Source of the DNA: Hawksworthiomyces lignivorus
Taxonomy: Eukaryota > Ascomycota > Sordariomycetes > Ophiostomatales > Ophiostomataceae
Reading direction: 5' to 3'
Length of the DNA stretch: 64,000 nucleotides
Assembly (NCBI GenBank): GCA_002917075.1
Contig: NTMA01000006.1
Location: forward strand, 372,001-436,000
The notes below the pieces were generated by a model. The model was not told where the DNA came from and made no database searches. It saw only the letters and a program-made list of their open reading frames with translations. Of this stretch, positions 32,861 through 44,741 are shown piece by piece; positions within the stretch are counted from its first letter, which is position 1; the number at the start of each line of letters is the position of its first letter. The translations under genes were made by a program, and so were the position numbers.

Positions 32861-34604
32861 TGTGTATGCAGCTCTGTCCTGAAACCCTCGAGTGCTTAAA
32901 GCAAGGCGTTTGATAATGGTTGTGGGGCAGAAAAAGTTGGGAAGAGGTTGACAAAAGAAAAAAGAAAAAAGAACTGAGGCGCTGATCGCAAGTCGATATT
33001 TGAATCCTCCATTTTTGAGCCTCATTTTCTTATCCCAAGTTTTTTTCTTCTCTTTCTCTGTCTTTTAAAAAAGCCGCCTCTACGCGTTCCCAACACCGAA
33101 GTGAGTTGCAAGGCTTCCTTCCTTTCCAGCTAACTGTCACCAGGCTCTACTCTTACGATTGATTGTTGCAGTTTCGTCTATGGAAGAAAGAAAACTGCTA
33201 GTGAATGGATGAGGTTCAATAATTGGGGCAATATGCAATGTTCCACAACGGTAAGAAGTAGCAAATGAGAATTCTTGTGTTGGGAAAAATGCACTTTGTT
33301 CATGCCCAATTTTTCCCGCGTGCAATGCGTGGAAAGCTTATCACATGGCTGTGCAATACATAAGCGGTAAAGTGAATCTTGTTTGTGAGAAATCAAATGC
33401 GGAAGAATTTAATATCTTGCTGGTAGCATGGATTTAGTGTTAATTGAGGCATCCCCCTGCAAGTATTGAATAGATTAACTACACACCCTATGAGACTACT
33501 TCAACACAAGTCAGACGAGAGGCTTAAAAAAACGGTGTAATTACGAACGCAGTAACTAAATGTCAGTGCGGTATAAAGAGAATGAGAAGGGCTGAGAACA
33601 GAATAGAAGAAGGTTGAGAAACATACAAAGCCCCAAAACCAACAAGAAATCCTAATATTGGATATTTGATCAAAATCTTTAAATTATCATAATAATATAT
33701 CCTACAGATATCCACGACCGAAAGCCCCGGGCCCTGAAATTCTTTCGATCAGGGTGCCAAAGGCAGGCCTACCTTCCAGAATACACCCCTAAAACTGTGT
33801 TCATTAATTGTACACCCGGAAGTTTGGCCTTCGTGCATTGAAAAAACCATCCCTGCTGACAGTAGGGCTGCCAATTGAACACAAGTTGCTATTCTCGCAT
33901 TCCTCGTAGCTAAATATCTCCCACGGTTTCATAAATAGAAAGTACCTCGTGGACCTTCATTCTGGTGTCTTGTGGGGGATAGGCAGGTCTCGTGTTCTAC
34001 AGCAAGGAGCATATTTATCATTGATAGTTGCCTTCTCCCATCACAGGGCTACACGACTTCAAATCTGCGCTTTGAAAAAGAGAAAACATAACCAATAGTC
34101 AATATCAACAAATTGACTTGTTCTCATTTTATTCGGACACATGCACAAATGTACTTTTGAGGCCAAACACATCTCTTACGGGTTGCCACATGCCCGCGTT
34201 CAATATGCTGCTCTGTCACAGAGGCGCAGGGGTGAAACCGACACAACGCCTTGCTGCGAGAAGCACATTCTTTCTCAAGGTGTTGAAATAAGTTAATCAG
34301 GATCGTCTAAGCCCCCAACAAAACATATGTAAGAGTCCTCCAACAATTCACGTTTTGTGTGCAGCTCTCATTAGTAGGAGAGGATGAATGTGCACGCATT
34401 CGGAATAGTTGCTTTCAATCGGGTTCCCGCTCCGCAGAGCGTGCAGCCCTCGAGCGCCCCGTCCTTGCTGCAACCTGGAAACTCCCACCAATGGGTGAAT
34501 TTTGAAAATGGATGATAATTATCTGTGTCTACAAGTTCTACTTTTTTTTTCTTGTATATGCTTTTAGCCGTTCATTTTTAGGCCGCTAGTGTGCAAATTA
34601 CAAT
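32861..34604. other. Gene-free, AT-rich stretch
   Basis: About 1.7 kb without a credible gene; AT-rich from 33400 to 34560. It ends in a T-run and the leader of the M20 gene. No RNA gene or repeat was recognised. Confidence 0.5.
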
Positions 34605-35948
34605 ATGAGGGTCCCCCGGCAAGAGTGGACTCACCGAGCTATCGAGATCCGCGAGGTCATCCAGCGCTTCAAGCACCAATTCGAGCGTTTCGAGGATGTC
34701 TACCAATATCTCCACCAAAACCCCGAGCTGCCGTGCCAGGAACGACGTACGGCAGAGGTGGTCGCCAGCCATCTGCGGTCGCTGGGCTTCTCTGTTCGCG
34801 AAAGGATCGGGGGCTACGGCGTAGTGGGGCGGCTGGACAACGGCCCCGGTCGCACGGTGCTGCTCCGGGCGGAGCTGGACGCCCTGCCGGTGCTCGAGAA
34901 GACGGACCTCCCCTACGCGAGCGTGAAGCGCATGGTCGACCTGGAAGACGGCGAGGAAAAGCCGGTCATGCACGCCTGCGGCCACGACATGCACATAGCC
35001 ATGCTGCTGGCGGCGGCGGCGCTGCTCGGGGACGCGCGGGCGCGCTGGAGCGGCTGCCTGCTGGTGCTATTCCAGCCGAACGAGGAGCGGGGGGGTGGGG
35101 CGCGGGCCATGGTCGAGGACGGCCTGTACGACCATCCGACGAAGGGCGTGCCGCGGCCCGACGTGGTGCTGGGCCAGCACGTCGTGAACACGCGGGCGGG
35201 CACGGTGCAGATCCGGGCGGGCGCCACGCTGGCGGGGCGGCGGACGTTTCGGGTGACGATTCGCGGCCGCGGGGCGCACGCGAGCGCGCCGCACGAGGGC
35301 GTGGACCCGGTGGTGGCGGCGTGCGCGACGGTGATGCGGCTGCAGACGGTGGTCAGCCGCGAGGTCAGCCCGCTCGACGCAGCCATGGTGACCTGTGCGA
35401 GCGTTCGCGCCGGCAGCGCCAGCGCGCCAAACGTTATTCCGGACGCGGCCCAGCTGACCGTGGACGTGCGGGCGTTCTCGCGGCCCCTCGCCGACAACAT
35501 GGCAGCCGCGGTGCGCCGCATCGTGCGCGCCGAGGCCGAGGCCTCCGGCATCGTCGAGCCGCCCGACATCGAGGAGCTGCAGCGCGTGCCGCCCCTCACG
35601 AACAGCGCCGCCGTCGTGGCCCCCCTCGCGCAGCAGTTCCGCGCCTGCATGGGCGCCAAGACCGTGAGCACCATGGTGCCTGACATGGCCAGCGACGACT
35701 TCTCCGTCCTAGCGCCGCGCGGCGTCCCCTACGCCTACTGGAACCTAGGGTGCACCGCGCCCGACGTCTGGGACTGCCTCCACCGCGAGGGTCGGCTTGC
35801 TGAGCTGCCCGGCAACCACTCGCCGCTCTTCTCGCCGGCCATCCAGCCCACGCTGGGCCGGGGCGTCGAGGCCCTCTGCATCGCGGCGTTGACGTTTCTC
35901 GAAGTTCTGCAGGAGGATAAGCGAGATGCTTGTCACAGAGATACATAA
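34605..35948 (+). CDS. M20-family amidohydrolase (HipO/AbgB/IAA-amidohydrolase-like)
   Basis: Single-exon gene, 447 residues, much richer in G+C than its surroundings. Metal-ligand motifs of the M20D family are all present: HACGHDMH (residues 123-130), the catalytic pair in QPNEERGGG (160-161), GQHV (192), and NHSPLF near the C-terminus. The dimerisation/lid domain begins at FRVTIRGRGAHASAPHEGVDPV. Such enzymes cleave N-acyl or N-carbamoyl amino acids, amino-acid conjugates or aminoacylated aromatics with two divalent metals. There is no signal peptide, so it is probably cytosolic. The ATG follows an AT-rich leader (CAAT just before). Its high GC amid AT-rich spacers and the lack of introns are notable but not proof of transfer. 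Confidence 0.88.
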   Translation: MRVPRQEWTHRAIEIREVIQRFKHQFERFEDVYQYLHQNPELPCQERRTAEVVASHLRSLGFSVRERIGGYGVVGRLDNGPGRTVLLRAELDALPVLEKTDLPYASVKRMVDLEDGEEKPVMHACGHDMHIAMLLAAAALLGDARARWSGCLLVLFQPNEERGGGARAMVEDGLYDHPTKGVPRPDVVLGQHVVNTRAGTVQIRAGATLAGRRTFRVTIRGRGAHASAPHEGVDPVVAACATVMRLQTVVSREVSPLDAAMVTCASVRAGSASAPNVIPDAAQLTVDVRAFSRPLADNMAAAVRRIVRAEAEASGIVEPPDIEELQRVPPLTNSAAVVAPLAQQFRACMGAKTVSTMVPDMASDDFSVLAPRGVPYAYWNLGCTAPDVWDCLHREGRLAELPGNHSPLFSPAIQPTLGRGVEALCIAALTFLEVLQEDKRDACHRDT

Positions 35949-36759
35949 AATTGCAGCACCACTGGCCCTCTGACAGAGAATGCTTGATGAAATATGATTT
36001 ATTGTGACGCATCTGATGTCGTAACGGCCGCACAAGAAAAAGGAGCCAAGGCAGAAAAGAAACTTGAAATAATATAGCTGTTGTCGTTCTTCTTTTTGTT
36101 TTGAACAAATATATGTCCTTGATTCACTTGCAGTATCGTGATCTCAAAATTTGTTATGTTTGTAAGGTATAAGAAAAAGCACAATTAAAAAAGAAGAACA
36201 CGACATAATAGACATATCAGAAAATGGGACCAGGATTTGGCTATTAAGAGCCAACATATCTTTTGGACAACATTAAACCGAAAGTAAGCGGAATATTCTT
36301 TAAAGGAACGGTTGTATTTGTGAGGTCAGGACCGGCCGCACGGTTGTGCTTCCGTGCTGGTCCTCAACACTGCAGAAGACAAAACGGCCCAACCCGGACA
36401 CGCCTCTACCCCCCACACCTCTCTACCTCCACCTCCCGGCGTTATTATGTTATGCTTTCGATGTAGCACAACGTCATGGAAGCTCGGTATGAGATTCTTA
36501 AAAAGGACTAGACTTGCCAACATGCTGTGTCTTGGAAGTAGACCCGGCACGGTCCGCTCCGGGCTCTGCGCTAATACCGGACGTGAATAATGATGCGCCA
36601 TTCGCAGAGGATAAGGCCGTTTTGTGAGTATAAATAGAAGTAGTCCATGGAGTCCAGCATCAGAAAAGTTGGCAAAGCAAGGAACCCTCGTCTTTCCCCC
36701 TTTGCTGCCTATTTCCAACCCACCCTCTCCTCTTATCCTATCCCCCCCTTCACGTATTG
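35949..36759. other. Intergenic region
   Basis: AT-rich to about 36260, then mixed. Frames on both strands overlap and none has family character. It carries the 3' ends of two convergent genes. Confidence 0.45.
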
Positions 36760-37213
36760 CTAGTCAATTGTAGCTAGTTCTTCCCCAGGCGCCCGCATGA
36801 AGAACACCACTACGGCGCCTACGACGCCCCAGGGGAGCACAGCGCCGGCCCATTTCCATCCGATGACAAAGAATGAGAGGTAGAGGTGGACGCGCAGGCA
36901 CTGTATAGCGGTGGCGCCCCGGCAGACGCGGCTGACGTCCTGGCGCGCCAGCAGATCGTAGAGGCGGTTGCCGGCAAAGTAGCCATGGTAGAGGGTGTAG
37001 AAGGCGAAGACCAGGATGGCAAACTCGCGCAGAGTGATGCTCGTTGGGTTCTGGGCCACGGAGGAGATGCGGTCGAGCCGCTCAGAGAAAAAGCGCTTGC
37101 GGCGGGGCGAGCGGTTAACCGCGTAGCCGTTGACGGGCCGGTGTCCCGCCCGAGCGATCGTTCAACTTGGGGAAGTTGTTCGTAGCATTGAAGCATTGGC
37201 CGTACTGAAACAT
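36760..37213 (-). CDS. Small membrane protein, hypothetical; splice uncertain
   Basis: The main frame ends at 36760 and contains FAILVFAFYTLYHGYFAGNRLYDLL and VHLYLSFFVIGWKWAGAVLPWGVVGAVVVFF, two to three hydrophobic helices. It has no ATG before an upstream stop. An ATG at 37213 opens MFQYGQCFNATNNFP in another frame. An intron with donor at GTTGAACG (after CCCAA) and acceptor at AACGAG gives an in-phase join to ITLREFAILVF and a protein of about 107 residues; a donor at GTACGG is an alternative. GC-rich third positions support real coding. Family and role unknown. Confidence 0.4.
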
Positions 37214-37603
37214 TGTGGGAGGGAGTTGGGGAGTGGCGAAGAGGAATGTTTCCAAAGAAAAGACGCGGGACGGGAAGATAACAGAACTGCAACACAATAG
37301 CGGCTCTTATACTGACAGAAGAGTTATGGGATATCAGGGTCTGAGGTATTGATGTAGTGGACAACCCGATTAAAGCGGAAATGAAGGAACGAGAGAAGAC
37401 AACTGTTAAAAGGAGTTCCAGAAACAGATCAGAACGAGCGAAACAAAGTGGGATGCTGTAAATTGGTTCCTTCGCTGGACTGTTGCCTTGTGCCGTCCAA
37501 AGTAAGAAAAAAGGAGGAATGGCCTCCAATGTAACTCCAACGAGGCATGGTCACTCTCATGGGTGTGTCATGTGATATGCCTACAAAGATTATAGAAGAA
37601 CAG

Positions 37604-38145
37604 CGGCGCCCAATATTAACACAGGTTATTTCATTTTTACACAGGTTTTTAATCAGCATATAATCCACTAATTGTCAGAAGGCCAATAGACTTGATCACG
37701 CAGGAGGAAGATATCTAGCAGGGGGGGGGGGGCTCGTAGATGCCCCTTATTTATATCACATGACTTTAGTGCCTAGGAGGTTAGGAATTAGATAATCCGC
37801 TAATTCCATTGGTCAGAACCACTAAAATAAGTGGGTCTATCAACTCTCCCTCTGACACTAGTTGCCCTGAATCGGGAAGGGGTTAATTGCTCGAGTCTAC
37901 CTATTATCCTCTGTCTGGTCCAGTCTAAGTAGGTACGCAGTTATCTGCTCTTTCCTCCATTGAATCTTCCCCCAAAACGCGATACGGTCGTACTGCCTCA
38001 TATTGTAGTTGTAAAAAAAAAACTGTATAGCGCTCTCTGCTGTAACGTAGAGGTAGATATTTGGCCCTATTAGCCAGTTAGGGGATCATATGCTGATTAA
38101 AAACCTGTGTGAAAATAAAATAACCTGTGTAAATATTGGGCACCG
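37604..38145. mobile_element. MITE-like element with about 62-bp terminal inverted repeats
   Basis: The left end (37604-37666) and the reverse complement of the right end (38084-38145) match over about 62 bases with about six differences; both contain CACAGGTTTTTAATCAGCAT. The inner 420 bp has no coding frame and includes a G-run at 37721-37732. Total length is about 542 bp. This is the form of a non-autonomous DNA transposon. A clear target-site duplication was not identified. A related solo end lies at 19457. Confidence 0.75.
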
Positions 38146-38413
38146 TCTGCGGGCACACTTAAAAAAGAATATTGCGAGGTGGCAGCCTCTCACTTCTTGG
38201 TGTCGCCTTCTCTCCTTCATGTCACATAAAACGACAGTCAAAGTTCAGATTTAGTTTCTGCGTGAGATACCCCAAAATCCTAATTAATAAAATTATTATG
38301 CGCTCATTAGACTCTCATAGACTCTCGTCATTACCAGAGAGCGTGATACTTTTAGAACCAAACACAGTAATATCACATGATTATCCTCTCTTTCTTACTT
38401 CCCTTGCCTTCTC

Positions 38414-40784
38414 TCATACAACATTGTCGTCTGGGTACTTCCGCGAGTACATGCCAAGGGCCTTCATGGTAAACACAAATTTGTAGTTCGGGTACGAGAT
38501 CATGCAGCTCTTGTTGAACACGCCCTCGATGGCTTCCTGCAGCCACTCGCCGTTGGGCTGCTGCCGCTCCATGATGAACTTGATGCCCCGCTGGATGGGC
38601 TCCTTGTCTGGGTAGCCAGCTTTCATCAGGGCAATCAATGCCCACGCCGTCTGCACGACCAGTGAGCCCGATGGGTGCTCCGTGTACACCATAGTCTCGC
38701 ACGCCTTGTAGCTCTCGGACCAGCCGCCGTCAGCACGCTGCTTGGAGAGGAGGAACGCGCAGGCCTTCTTGGCGTGCGGGCTGTTGGCGTACGTCTCGCC
38801 GATGCTGGCCAAGCTCTCGAGCGCAAACATGGTGGCATAGGTGAAGCAGATGCCCCAGCTGCCGTACCAGCTGCCGTCGGGCTTCTGGGCAGTCTTGATC
38901 CAGCCCACAGCCCGGTCAATGAACTTCTGGATGTCGCCTGCCCGGTAGTTGGGCCAATGCTTGTGAAACAGCGACAGCACTGTGACCACTGCCGTCGTGC
39001 ACTCCGGGTAGTCGTACTCGACCATGATGCGGCCGAACACCTCGGCAGCGTTGAGCAGCTCCATCCACTCGCCGGCGCGAGGTGGCTCATACGACGAGCA
39101 GCCGCCTGATTTGTTTTGGAAGGTTAGCACAGTGTCAATGGCGTCGAAGATGCGCTGGTCTTCGATCAGGGTCGGGTAGCCGGGGGTCTTCTGCAGGAGG
39201 ATCACCGATTTGAGCGCCTCCGAAATGCAGTCACTGACTGCGTAGCCCTGCAGCTTGTTGCTAAAGGCCCAAGCGCCTTTGCGGCGCTGCCGGTACGACT
39301 TGACCTGGTGCTTGCTCTCCTCGCGAATCTGCTGGTCGTCCAGGAACTCCAAAGCCTTTGTCAGCATTGGCCGCCAGCGCTCATCCGTCTCCAATCCGGC
39401 GTCCATGACGGCCTGGATGGCAAATGCTGTGTCCCAGCACTGCACGCCGTTGGTACCATTGCAGAGAAGGCCCTCGTCCTTCACCCACAGGAACTCCTCC
39501 AGGCGCTCGCGGTGCATCCGCACGGAGTGGGAGTCTGGCCCGTCGCGGATGTAGCAGCACACCATGTTCATGGGGTTGTTGACGGGTGCAAGGTCTGCAT
39601 AGTCGGTGTTCTCGTCCTCCATATCGATGAGGTCACTGACCCACTGCTCGGCGCGGTCTTTAACGAAATTGGGACGGAGGTAGGGGTTCCAGATATTCAC
39701 CAGGAACCAGTTCGCCGAGTTCAGCAGCCACGATTTTGGGTGGTAGTTGTCTGTCGGGGAGATGGTGTTGCGATTGGCGAGCCAGTTGATCTTGTCCCAG
39801 TCTTCCACATACAGCTCCTGGCGAAGCTCTCGCACGAGCTCAGTCTCTTCGCACGACCACCTCTTGGAGTACATGTACGACATGGCCAGGAAGACTTGGC
39901 GGATGTGGATCCACCAGCGCCACGGCGCAAACGGCACCCAGTCCGGCAGCAGCCAGAGCTCTGGCGGTACCGGGTTCACAATGTCCCAGTTAGCCACGCC
40001 CAGCACGGAGAGCCACACCTTGGCCCAGTGCGGTCCGTGAGTGGCGCCGCCTAGCTTGTGCAGGGTAGCGCGAGCCTGCACCATCTTCGGGTGGTCAGCG
40101 TCGACGCCAACGATGCGCAGCGTTATGTAGTTCAGCACGATGCCCAGCACCGAGCTCTCGCCCTCGATATGGAGGCCCCAGCCGCCGTCCTCTGGGTGGG
40201 CCCGTGCAAACAGGTAGTTCTTGATTTCGGTCGCATAGTTCCAGGGGATGGGCGTCTTCGTGACGTACCAGGCGATGACGACACCCGGCAGCAGAAACAT
40301 GGGTCCACCGTACTCGCAGGCCCAGTTGCCCGGCGGCAGCTGGAGGTGTTCAAAGAAGTTCAGGCCATTGCGGACGGCATCAAGGGGATTTTTCGGCTTT
40401 AGGAGGGCTGGTAGGTCCTAGAGCCAGAGCACATTAGTCTGCCGCATCATCTTCCAGCACAGCCACCATTGTGACTGCTGCCGTCTATGAATGCGACACG
40501 GGACTCACCAGAGGGAGGCCGAGAAAATACTTGTCTGCGAGACTCTGCGGCCACTTCTTCGCCTCCTTGTCGTCTTCCAAGTAGTGCCATGTCTGGCAGC
40601 CGGCGTCGTCGCGCATACGCCAGCGCGCATAGTCCGTCTTCTCGGGCAGCTTGGGACGTTTGGCGCCAGTCTTTTCGTCGCCGGTGTGAGTGGCATTGGC
40701 CCGTTTCTTGCTGGAAGTTGGCTTCTCCGTCAAGCCGTTGGCGCCAGACACGGCATCAATGCCGGAAGACCGTGTTCGTGCCAT
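38414..40784 (-). CDS. ERG7: Lanosterol synthase (oxidosqualene cyclase)
   Basis: Exons 40784-40509 and 40417-38414 give 759 residues, a normal oxidosqualene-cyclase length. The N-terminal segment has TDYARWRMRDDAGCQTWHYLED, followed after the splice by NWACEYGGPMFLLPG. The catalytic acid motif is DCISE (Asp about residue 488; DCTAE in many homologues). QW-type repeats recur, for example GTNGVQCWDTAFAIQ and KPDGSWYGSWGICFTYATMFAL. It cyclises 2,3-oxidosqualene to lanosterol at the ER/lipid-particle membrane, the branch point to ergosterol. A basic N-terminal extension of about 48 residues precedes the core. A specialised cyclase (protostadienol type) cannot be ruled out by eye, but no tailoring genes of such pathways flank it, so the housekeeping enzyme is favoured. 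Confidence 0.88.
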
Positions 40785-41578
40785 TGTTTGATGTGAGTAA
40801 TTGATGGAGTCTCTTGAGTTTGTAATGGAGATGGCTCTACCGAGAGCTGCCAGAAGTAGTGGGTGGACTGCTCAATTTAGGCGGACGAGCAAAAGACGGG
40901 AAAGGGGACGATCGCCCCGTTTTCGAGCAACGTGCTCCTTCTGACAGACTAAATTGTTGGGGCTGCAGTTTCCTTTTTTTCCCCATGAAATTAATCAAAC
41001 GTCGCCCAAGCCACGTTCTACAGCAGAAAATGGCATGTGAAATACCCACCAGGCCAATTGCGGTTGCCTAATTGGCCCCTTACTTTTGACTCCACTTTTT
41101 TCCCGTGCAGGAGGGGACGAGGACGTAACCAACTGTTCCTTAATACTCCTCTGCTGCATCTACTTTCCTCATACGATGGTTTTGCTTGGTGAGATCTGCT
41201 GTATCGTTCTTTCTATCCCACAGCTTTGAAGAGGTGTTGCCAATCTTTGGAAAGAAACTGCTTCCTACTGCATTGTCTCATTGACGTAAAGTAAAAGAAT
41301 AACGAGAAATTGTGCTTTTGATTTTTATTTTTCTCCTTTCTCTTTCTCTTTATCTTTGGTATGATTTGAACAACTAAAAGATGTATCAACACATCTCGTT
41401 GCAGTTTAGTGTACACCGCGTTATCCCTCATGTCCATACTTTGAGCTATTTCCACCCACAGAATCACTTTATCTTCTCATTTGTTGTTTAAAAGAGGCCA
41501 ATTGAGCGCAAGTTTGTGACACCAGCCGCTTTTAGCTTTGTTTCTTCGAATTCGGTTTCGTATCCTGATTGCCCTGCT
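40785..41578. promoter_or_regulatory. Divergent promoter between ERG7 and SPO11
   Basis: About 0.8 kb between genes transcribed in opposite directions. No credible frame; AT-rich from 41200 to 41480. Confidence 0.45.
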
Positions 41579-43222
41579 ATGCAATATGAAAGAGATGCTA
41601 CTGGAGTGGCATGTTCTCAGATCCGTGATCAAGTGTACGGTTCAAGTACGAATGTGAGATCTGAAAACACTACGTCTGGCTATCACGTACATCAGATAGG
41701 CTCTGCTATAGCCAAGATTGAGCAGATTTTAAAAACTGTTTTTGATGACTTAATAAAGTCGAAAGCTATTGGCATTCCCTTTGCACGGCGTCCTTCAAAA
41801 CACAGGGCGCCCGCACACTCTGGTTATCCTACCAATCAACAAGATTCTCTCTCCAGCCCCCAAAATGACCAGAGTACAATGACTAAAAGTTTCGTTTATT
41901 TTCCTGGGAAATCAGAGTCGGAAAGCAAGCTCTTCAGTGCGGCATTGTCTGACGTCCATACCAGCGTTGTTGTTGCATTGGCATTTTTTATGTTTCACTG
42001 ACAGTCTGTGTAGCACAGGTGCTGAGTATCCTGCAGCTGTCATACCAGGCTCTTCTTTCTGACACAATTCTCACCAAACGGCAAGTGTGCTTGTTCATAT
42101 TGCACAATGTGCGTCTTGTCACTGACATCGTAGCAGAAATATATTCTACCAGCATCGCGATCTGTTCAAGGACCAGAGAACCGTAGATACCCTTGTCGAT
42201 GATATTGCTTACACTTTGAGTGTTGGGCGAGATTCTCTGAATATTGTATTATTCTCCACGCACATCTCCTGTTTTCGTGGTTGTGTTTAATTCAAGGCTA
42301 AATTTAATCTTAATTAGGTAGCTGCAAATGTCGGCGTTGCTTGTGGCCAGCTCACTTTGATCATGAAAGATGGCTCGCACTGCTTTGCATCCAACCAGAG
42401 GAGTGTGAGTGATGCCAACACGGAGCTGCTTAGTACCTGCATTTCCTTTCACAGACAGTGTCTTACGCAACTAGGGCCTTTCCATTCCTTCCATAAGAGA
42501 CGTTGCCAGGCTGGATGTCTCATTTTGTCAATGGGTCCTAGTGATTGAGAAGGAGGTATGCTATGGATGGTATCTCAAAAAAAGTACGGGCAAAAGGAGG
42601 CCATCCTAACCTGTGTTCAAGGCAACATATCGAACTCTCGCTGCTTCGCACTATTGGAGCAGCTCCCAAGCAGGCCCAGGTGTCCTCGTAACGGTAAGAG
42701 ATGTGGCGTAATGGAGTCTCATTCTTATGACTAACGCTGTCACAGTCTAAAGGTTACCCGACTCTTGCAACGAGGCGATTTTTGCATTTTTTCTATTCAA
42801 CTAATCTCCAAATTCCCATCTATTGTCTCGTTGATTATGATCCTCATGGCATCCGTATTTTCCGCACCTACAAGTATGGCAGCATGAATCTGCGGCATGA
42901 AAGCAATACTGACGTCCTCGGAATGAAGTGGCTTGGCATCCACAGCGATGATCTAATACACGGTCATCTAAATACCGGTAGGCCGCTGTCAAACCTAGAA
43001 GAAGCCATCCCTCTAACAGAAGCAGACCGCAGAGCGGCCGCACTGTTGCTGAGAGAGATATATATCAACAGTAAGGAGCAAGATTTGTCAATGAACAAAC
43101 AGTGCCGGGAAATTCAAATGATGTTGGTGCTCAATGTCAAGGCTGAAATTCAAATCGCAGACGACAACGGTGATTTGGCGACATGGCTAGATTACAGACT
43201 ACGTCAAGCACACGAGAGCTAA
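41579..43222 (+). CDS. SPO11: Meiotic double-strand break protein Spo11 (topoisomerase VI subunit A-like)
   Basis: Seven exons: 41579-41936, 42005-42080, 42137-42245, 42318-42404, 42475-42555, 42622-42693 and 42746-43222, all in phase, 419 residues. The second intron is GC-AG (GCAAGT donor). The 5Y-CAP part gives ICVAQVLSILQL and the catalytic tyrosine in NIFYQHRDLF (Tyr about 149). The Toprim part gives WVLVIEKE and, near the end, LVDYDPHGI with the metal-binding acids, followed by YKYGSMNLRHES. The protein cuts DNA by a tyrosine transesterase to start meiotic recombination. The first ATG chosen is that of the open exon; an additional 5' exon cannot be excluded. All catalytic residues are present, so meiosis is probably functional. 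Confidence 0.88.
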
Positions 43223-43940
43223 GGGCACATAATTTCGAGATTGCTGTGGTATAGCGGAGATCAGATCCAGCATAACACTCTCTGAGATTTCGCATTTGTC
43301 ATTGACATTTGGGGCTGAGCATATGGTGGCAGCATTGTTAAGACTTTCTCTCCTGTTTATTTTGATAAGTGCATAAAATAGAATGAACTTGATATACAAC
43401 ATTATAAATTATTTATCCACTGTGATGCGGATGTAACTTCCCCACCCTCTGTACAGCCTTTTATTCGGCTATTTTATCTGCTATTGTTTTGATCTACATC
43501 CCATGCAACGACCCCTAAGCCCAGCTCACCGTAATCCCATAGTCTACACAGCTCCAATTTAAATATGTAAAATAGCAATATTATGCAGCAGAGGGCCAAC
43601 CTAATCCCGTGTAGCTTGCCAATTTCTTTAAGCAAGAAGAATTTCTAAACTCCTGTGGGTTTGCCCTCTACTTTCATGTAGCCTAGAGGTGCTGTTGCTC
43701 AGTGTTGTGCCAAAGCAACTGGAGCTAAAGTCTCTTCTCTTCATTTAAATATACGTTTGGATTTCTCTACGGTACATCGGCATTGCAATAATTGTGATCT
43801 GAAGACATAACAACAAAATGGCAATAATTTATGGACATCGTAAGACTTATGATGCGACGCAAGATAAGACTCGATAACCGTTGTTCATGAAGACAATAAA
43901 CATAAAATCTCTTTCTCGTACATTTGCTGTGGTCAGCATG
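43223..43940. other. Intergenic region between convergent genes
   Basis: AT-rich spacer between the 3' ends of SPO11 and the HET-ankyrin locus. No gene seen. Confidence 0.5.
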
Positions 43941-44741
43941 TTACAAAAACCCAGGCTGCTCAGTTTGCTCAGCACCATTCTCCAGCAACAGCATAACTAC
44001 TGCTGCATGTCCTTTGCTTGCGGCTCGTGCAAGCGCCGTGCGGCCAAATTTATCGTTTGGTTTAAGATCTATGCCTTTTTCAAGCAAGAGCTTTACCACT
44101 GCCACGTGCCCATTTTCAGCAGCTCGTTCAAGCACTGTCCTCTTTAAGCCATCTGCAGATTTAGGATCTGCGCCGTTCTCGAGCAACATCTTCACAATAG
44201 CGGCATGCCCATTTTCTACAGCCAGAATCAGCGCCGTCCGGCCACGGACATCTATCGGGTTAGCATCTACGCCTTTCTCAAGAAGTAGCCTAACTATTGT
44301 TTCGTGTCCTTTCTCTGCAGCGCCCAGCAGCGGCACTTTGTTATTTTTGCCTGGAGAGTCAGGATCTGTGCCCGTGTCGAGCAGTAGCTTTACCAAGGCC
44401 TCGTGTCCTGTGTCTGTAGCCCGTGCCAACATCCCCGTAGCGTCTACGCCTTTCTCAATCAGCAGTTTTGCCACAGCCTCGTGTCCGTGTGTTGTTGCCC
44501 GCTTCATCGCTTCTCGGGTTTCTGCGTGATTAAAGGGAAAATTTCTACGTATCTCAAACAGTAGCCTTACCACAGCTTCGTGTCCGTTTTCTGCAGCCCA
44601 TGCTAGTTCCATTCCGTAGTCTGCGCCCCTGTCGAGCAACAACTTCATCACTGCCTGATGCCCGTTCTGTGCAGCCAGCCCCAGCGCTGTCAAGCCTGAG
44701 CTGTCTTCATAGTTGACATCTGCGCCCCTCTCAAGCAATAA
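43941..44741 (-). pseudogene. Orphaned C-terminal ankyrin repeats of the HET-ankyrin gene
   Basis: After the in-frame TAA at 44742-44744 the same frame stays open for 266 codons and encodes about eight more ankyrin repeats (for example GRTALILAVENGHAAIVKMLL and LERAAENGHVAVVKLLLEKG). Repeat spacing continues exactly across the stop: the preceding repeat ends HETVV and the next residues are LLLERGADV, so only one codon (expected Lys, Gln or Arg) is replaced. This stretch is translated only if the stop is read through or absent in other strains. Confidence 0.65.

Noticed and set aside
36819..37529. A 236-codon minus-strand frame overlapping the small membrane protein
   Set aside because: The sequence is Ser/Pro-rich frame shadow; hydrophobic helices with plausible codon bias lie in the neighbouring frame.
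38414..40784. ERG7-like gene as core of a triterpenoid (helvolic-acid-type) cluster
   Set aside because: No acyltransferase, 3-ketosteroid dehydrogenase or group of P450s is adjacent; neighbours are SPO11 and a transposable element, so a housekeeping role is simpler.
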